A stretch of DNA of 8,740 bases from an uncultured Fastidiosipila sp. (lineage in GTDB: Bacteria > Bacillota > Clostridia > Saccharofermentanales > Fastidiosipilaceae): positions 1-8,740 of the forward strand of contig CALLQJ010000396.1 of the NCBI GenBank assembly GCA_938014865.1, read 5' to 3'. The translations under genes and the position numbers were made by a program. Within the stretch, counting starts at the first letter, position 1. Each line of letters starts with the position of its first letter. The notes below the pieces were generated by a model, which saw nothing but the letters and a program-made list of their open reading frames with translations, was not told the DNA's origin and made no database searches. Of the stretch, positions 6,336 to 8,740 are shown one piece after another.

Positions 6336-7696
6336 AGCAAGTACCCCTTCACTTCTTCGGCCATCTCATCTACGATCTCATCCGTGTCCAGATCTTTCAG
6401 AATACAGATGGTATCGACGTCATCGTAACGGATGACAGACGGCACCCGGCTGAAATCTTCTTCCAAGGTGATTTTTTCCGTATCGACCCCGGCCAGTGCG
6501 GCACAGAGCGCAAAATCCAGATAGCGCTTGCCGCAGCAGATGACCTGGACAATGTCTTCATCGTCCAGATAAGAAAAATCATTGTCATAAAGCCAGGCCG
6601 TATTTTCCGAATTATGGTAGCCGTGCTTTTTTTCACTGTTGGCCAGCACCACACATTTTTTGCCCTCTTCCTTGCGCAGAAAGTCAAAGGTTCTGGAAGA
6701 GGCAATCGGATTGCAGGCCTTCGCCAGCATGGTAAAGACCCTCTTTCCGCCCGCTTCCTGATCGTTGAAACGCGACTTGACCACTTCAACCTCAGAGGAT
6801 TGACGGCCGAGTGTTTTTAAATCAAAGCCCAGTTCCGCCAGTGCCGCTGCGGCACTTAAGACATTGTACAGATCAACGATATTGGCGGTTGACAAGCTGA
6901 ATTCCGCGTCTTCTTCGCCGCTGCTGATGACGGCGCGGCCTGCTTTGAGATCGGCCTTTTTTACGATGTAATCGGGCTCGGGACTTTTAAAGCCGCAGGA
7001 AGGGCAGTGATAGCGGCCGATGTGATTGTAGCGGATAAAGTCCGCTTCAAGCCGCTGATGGCAGACCGGGCAGTTGACAAGATCGCGGATCCTCGAATGC
7101 CGCTCTTCTGCCTCCCCTTCCAGCAGCGGGATGGAGAAATAGACCCGCTTATTATCCGGCTTGAGTGCGGAAGAAATCAGGTCATCGGCGTTTAAGACCA
7201 GCAGGGTCTCATCGGGGATGGCGCGGTCTAAAATGGAAAAAATATAATCAGCGTGCGCATTTCGGGCATAAGAATCTCGGAAGAGATTGGTCATCACCAG
7301 AACATCCGGGGTGAGCCCTGCAAAAATTTTAAGCGCGCTGCGTTCATCGATTTCCAGGACGGCGTAATCGGCCTTCATGCCGCCGCCTAAGCCGGCGTAC
7401 TCTAAAAAGACGCTGACCATGCCTTCCACGGTGTTTGAACCGAAGCGGTTGTGAATGATGCTTTTTCCGGAAGCTTCCAGCTGATCGCCGATCATATTGG
7501 CAACGGTCGTCTTGCCGTTCGTTCCGCTGACCGCGATGATTTTATCGGGTTTGGACACATGCTTCAGATACTCCTTATCCAGCCGCAGCGTAATCGCTCC
7601 CGGCAGATAGGTGGCATTTCTTTTTAACAGGCGCATGCCGAAGCGGATCAATTTGCCGATGACATGCGCAAAGTAAAAACGCAGCGGTTTACTCAT
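6332..7696 (-). CDS. MurT-like Mur ligase domain protein (divergent lipid II isoglutaminyl synthase subunit)
   Basis: A 454-residue Mur-ligase-fold protein with MurT architecture. A hydrophobic/basic N-terminal segment precedes the P-loop G-T-N-G-K-T-T at 58-64. The Mur ligase core follows, with E-I-D-E at 115-118, T-N-L-F-R-D at 136-141 and L-N-A-D-D at 168-172. A four-Cys zinc ribbon typical of MurT is inserted (C209, C212, C231, C234). A DUF1727-type C-terminal domain begins near 300. ATP binding thus looks intact. The C-terminal domain is divergent. The usual K-N-P-A-G is K-A-C-N-P-I-A (326-332), and the D-x-S-W-x-W-D segment, whose Asp completes the GatD triad, reads N365-T-A-W-L-Y-D. 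The T-N-L-F-R-D is followed by S-Y-A-R, not the usual Q-L-D-R. The likely role is activating the D-Glu alpha-carboxyl of lipid II as an acyl phosphate; the nucleophile is uncertain. It overlaps the femX-like stop by 8 bases and the gatD-like start by 4. Confidence 0.85.
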   Translation of the reverse strand: MSKPLRFYFAHVIGKLIRFGMRLLKRNATYLPGAITLRLDKEYLKHVSKPDKIIAVSGTNGKTTVANMIGDQLEASGKSIIHNRFGSNTVEGMVSVFLEYAGLGGGMKADYAVLEIDERSALKIFAGLTPDVLVMTNLFRDSYARNAHADYIFSILDRAIPDETLLVLNADDLISSALKPDNKRVYFSIPLLEGEAEERHSRIRDLVNCPVCHQRLEADFIRYNHIGRYHCPSCGFKSPEPDYIVKKADLKAGRAVISSGEEDAEFSLSTANIVDLYNVLSAAAALAELGFDLKTLGRQSSEVEVVKSRFNDQEAGGKRVFTMLAKACNPIASSRTFDFLRKEEGKKCVVLANSEKKHGYHNSENTAWLYDNDFSYLDDEDIVQVICCGKRYLDFALCAALAGVDTEKITLEEDFSRVPSVIRYDDVDTICILKDLDTDEIVDEMAEEVKGYLL

Positions 7697-8740
7697 TTTC
7701 TTTTGCCTCTTTCTTATTTAAGAGGCAGCGGAAAATATTGCCCCAAGGTTTTTTCAGAATATAATCAAAGTCTCCGGAATAGGCACGGGTCTCACAGCCC
7801 CAGCGTGTCTTAAACGCACTTAAAGGAGAAGGATTCGACTCCGCATCGGTCCCGCCCATGTCCAGGTATTTATAGCCTTTTTCTTTGCCGTCTATGATCA
7901 TCTGCCGGATCATCAGATAATTCGGCAAAAAGTCCCGGAAGGCACTGCTTGAACCCGCATAAAGGTAATCTAAGGTATCGCCGTGTCCGAAGGTCATGCC
8001 GGCACATAAATACATGCCCTCAGGTTTTGTCGCTTTGAGTGCTTCGACCTCGGCGATCTGCCGCTCAAGTTTTTCAACAGCACTTTCGAGATCGGAAATA
8101 TGATTCGGATTCGGGCGTTTTTTATTTTTGGCTTTTTCAATTTCTTTTTTCCGCCTCTGTTTATCCTGCTGCAGAACGTCCAGGGTTTTATCAGGTACGA
8201 GTTTTACCAGATAAAGATCCGCCGTTCCGCCTTTTTGCATTTCCGAAAAAATCAGCCGGGCCTCTTCCAAGGTATGAGAAGAAATGTGATTGCGCTCGCC
8301 GGTCTCATCTTTTAATTTCTGGTAAATCGGGATGTCTTCCAAGCCGCCTTTGCGCAGTACAAGTCCGTACTTTTGAGACTTCCGGAAATCCTGCCTGTTG
8401 CTTGAATGCATATTTTTCAAAATGCTTTTTTCATCCTGATCAATATCTAAAAACGCGCGGAAACGAAAATAGGTGTAATTGCTGTTGTCATCGCTGAGCG
8501 GCTTGTGCCCCGCCCCTTTCTCCCGGTAAAAGGCATAGACCTCTTCCCTGTCTTCGGTGACGGGCAGATCAAAGCGGAAATAAATGACTTTATGCGCCTT
8601 GAGTTCCCGGAGCATGCTTTCCCACAAAGCAGCAGCCTCTTCCCGCCAGTCGCTTTGTCCGTAGTCTAAAACAAAGCCCATACGCGAAAAGGCATAATAC
8701 CAGGGCGTATGGGGGATCGGCTTGAGCTTAAAAAGGCAGG
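7689..8740 (-). CDS. FemA/FemB/FemX-family peptidoglycan aminoacyltransferase (5' end outside window)
   Basis: Enzymes of this family transfer amino acids from aminoacyl-tRNA to the peptide stem of lipid II, building the interpeptide bridge. The frame encodes 349 residues here and stays open to the window edge. The internal ATG at 8681 is not the start, because the residues before it (P-I-P-H-T-P-W-Y-Y-A-F-S-R) are the conserved FemAB segment leading into G-F-V-L-D-Y. A long charged helical insert, about 183-237 of the visible residues (K/E/Q-rich), matches the antiparallel coiled coil that FemA, FemX and MurM place between their GNAT-like domains. The end has Y-L-D-M-G-G-T and the F-K-T-R-W-G segment typical of the family. 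The stop codon overlaps the murT-like start (ATGAGTAA), so it is co-translated with that gene. The amino acid it adds cannot be read from sequence. The promoter lies outside the window. Confidence 0.9.
   Translation of the reverse strand, partial: CLFKLKPIPHTPWYYAFSRMGFVLDYGQSDWREEAAALWESMLRELKAHKVIYFRFDLPVTEDREEVYAFYREKGAGHKPLSDDNSNYTYFRFRAFLDIDQDEKSILKNMHSSNRQDFRKSQKYGLVLRKGGLEDIPIYQKLKDETGERNHISSHTLEEARLIFSEMQKGGTADLYLVKLVPDKTLDVLQQDKQRRKKEIEKAKNKKRPNPNHISDLESAVEKLERQIAEVEALKATKPEGMYLCAGMTFGHGDTLDYLYAGSSSAFRDFLPNYLMIRQMIIDGKEKGYKYLDMGGTDAESNPSPLSAFKTRWGCETRAYSGDFDYILKKPWGNIFRCLLNKKEAKENE

Overview
The window looks like chromosomal DNA from a Gram-positive bacterium of the Bacillota. The reasons are strong AAGGAGG-type ribosome binding sites, intrinsic terminators with T-runs, tRNA genes with encoded CCA ends, and a FemX / MurT-like / GatD-like / UPF0340 / MnmA gene set. 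I suspect an Erysipelotrichia- or Clostridia-type gut organism, but no rRNA or species marker is present, so that is only an inference. Most of the window has balanced base composition. The first ~120 bases are clearly more AT-rich.

Layout: (1) Bases 11-115 hold the ribosome binding site and Q-motif N-terminus of a DEAD-box RNA helicase, which stops abruptly and runs into unrelated sequence. (2) Bases 146-1358, minus strand: a small cupin with most metal ligands missing, preceded by an 8-TM CPBP (Rce1-like) intramembrane protease with an intact active site. (3) Bases 1499-1981, minus strand: two tRNA units, Leu(UAA)-fMet(CAU) and Pro(CGG), each with a recognisable sigma-A promoter and a terminator. 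(4) Bases 2154-3833, plus strand: an unrecognised 559-residue membrane protein with three N-terminal TM segments and a large, probably extracellular, repeat-containing domain. It ends at a bidirectional terminator. (5) Bases 3883-8740, minus strand: a tight five-gene operon, transcribed femX-like (5' end outside the window) > murT-like > gatD-like > UPF0340 (ywlG-like) > mnmA.

The operon is the most interesting part. FemX-type enzymes add amino acids from aminoacyl-tRNA to the lipid II peptide stem. MurT/GatD normally converts the D-glutamate of lipid II to D-isoglutamine, with GatD supplying ammonia from glutamine. Here the GatD homologue keeps the family scaffold, but the nucleophile Cys position is Gly93, the catalytic His position is Leu193, and the glycine-rich oxyanion segment is gone. 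In the MurT partner, the Asp that completes the triad appears to be Asn365. The MurT ATPase P-loop and zinc ribbon are intact. The pair therefore looks like an ATP-dependent ligase with a glutaminase-dead partner. It may use free ammonia or, more speculatively, another amine on the D-Glu alpha-carboxyl, as B-type peptidoglycan cross-bridges would require. The last two genes (UPF0340 and the tRNA 2-thiouridylase MnmA) are translationally close but have no obvious cell-wall role.
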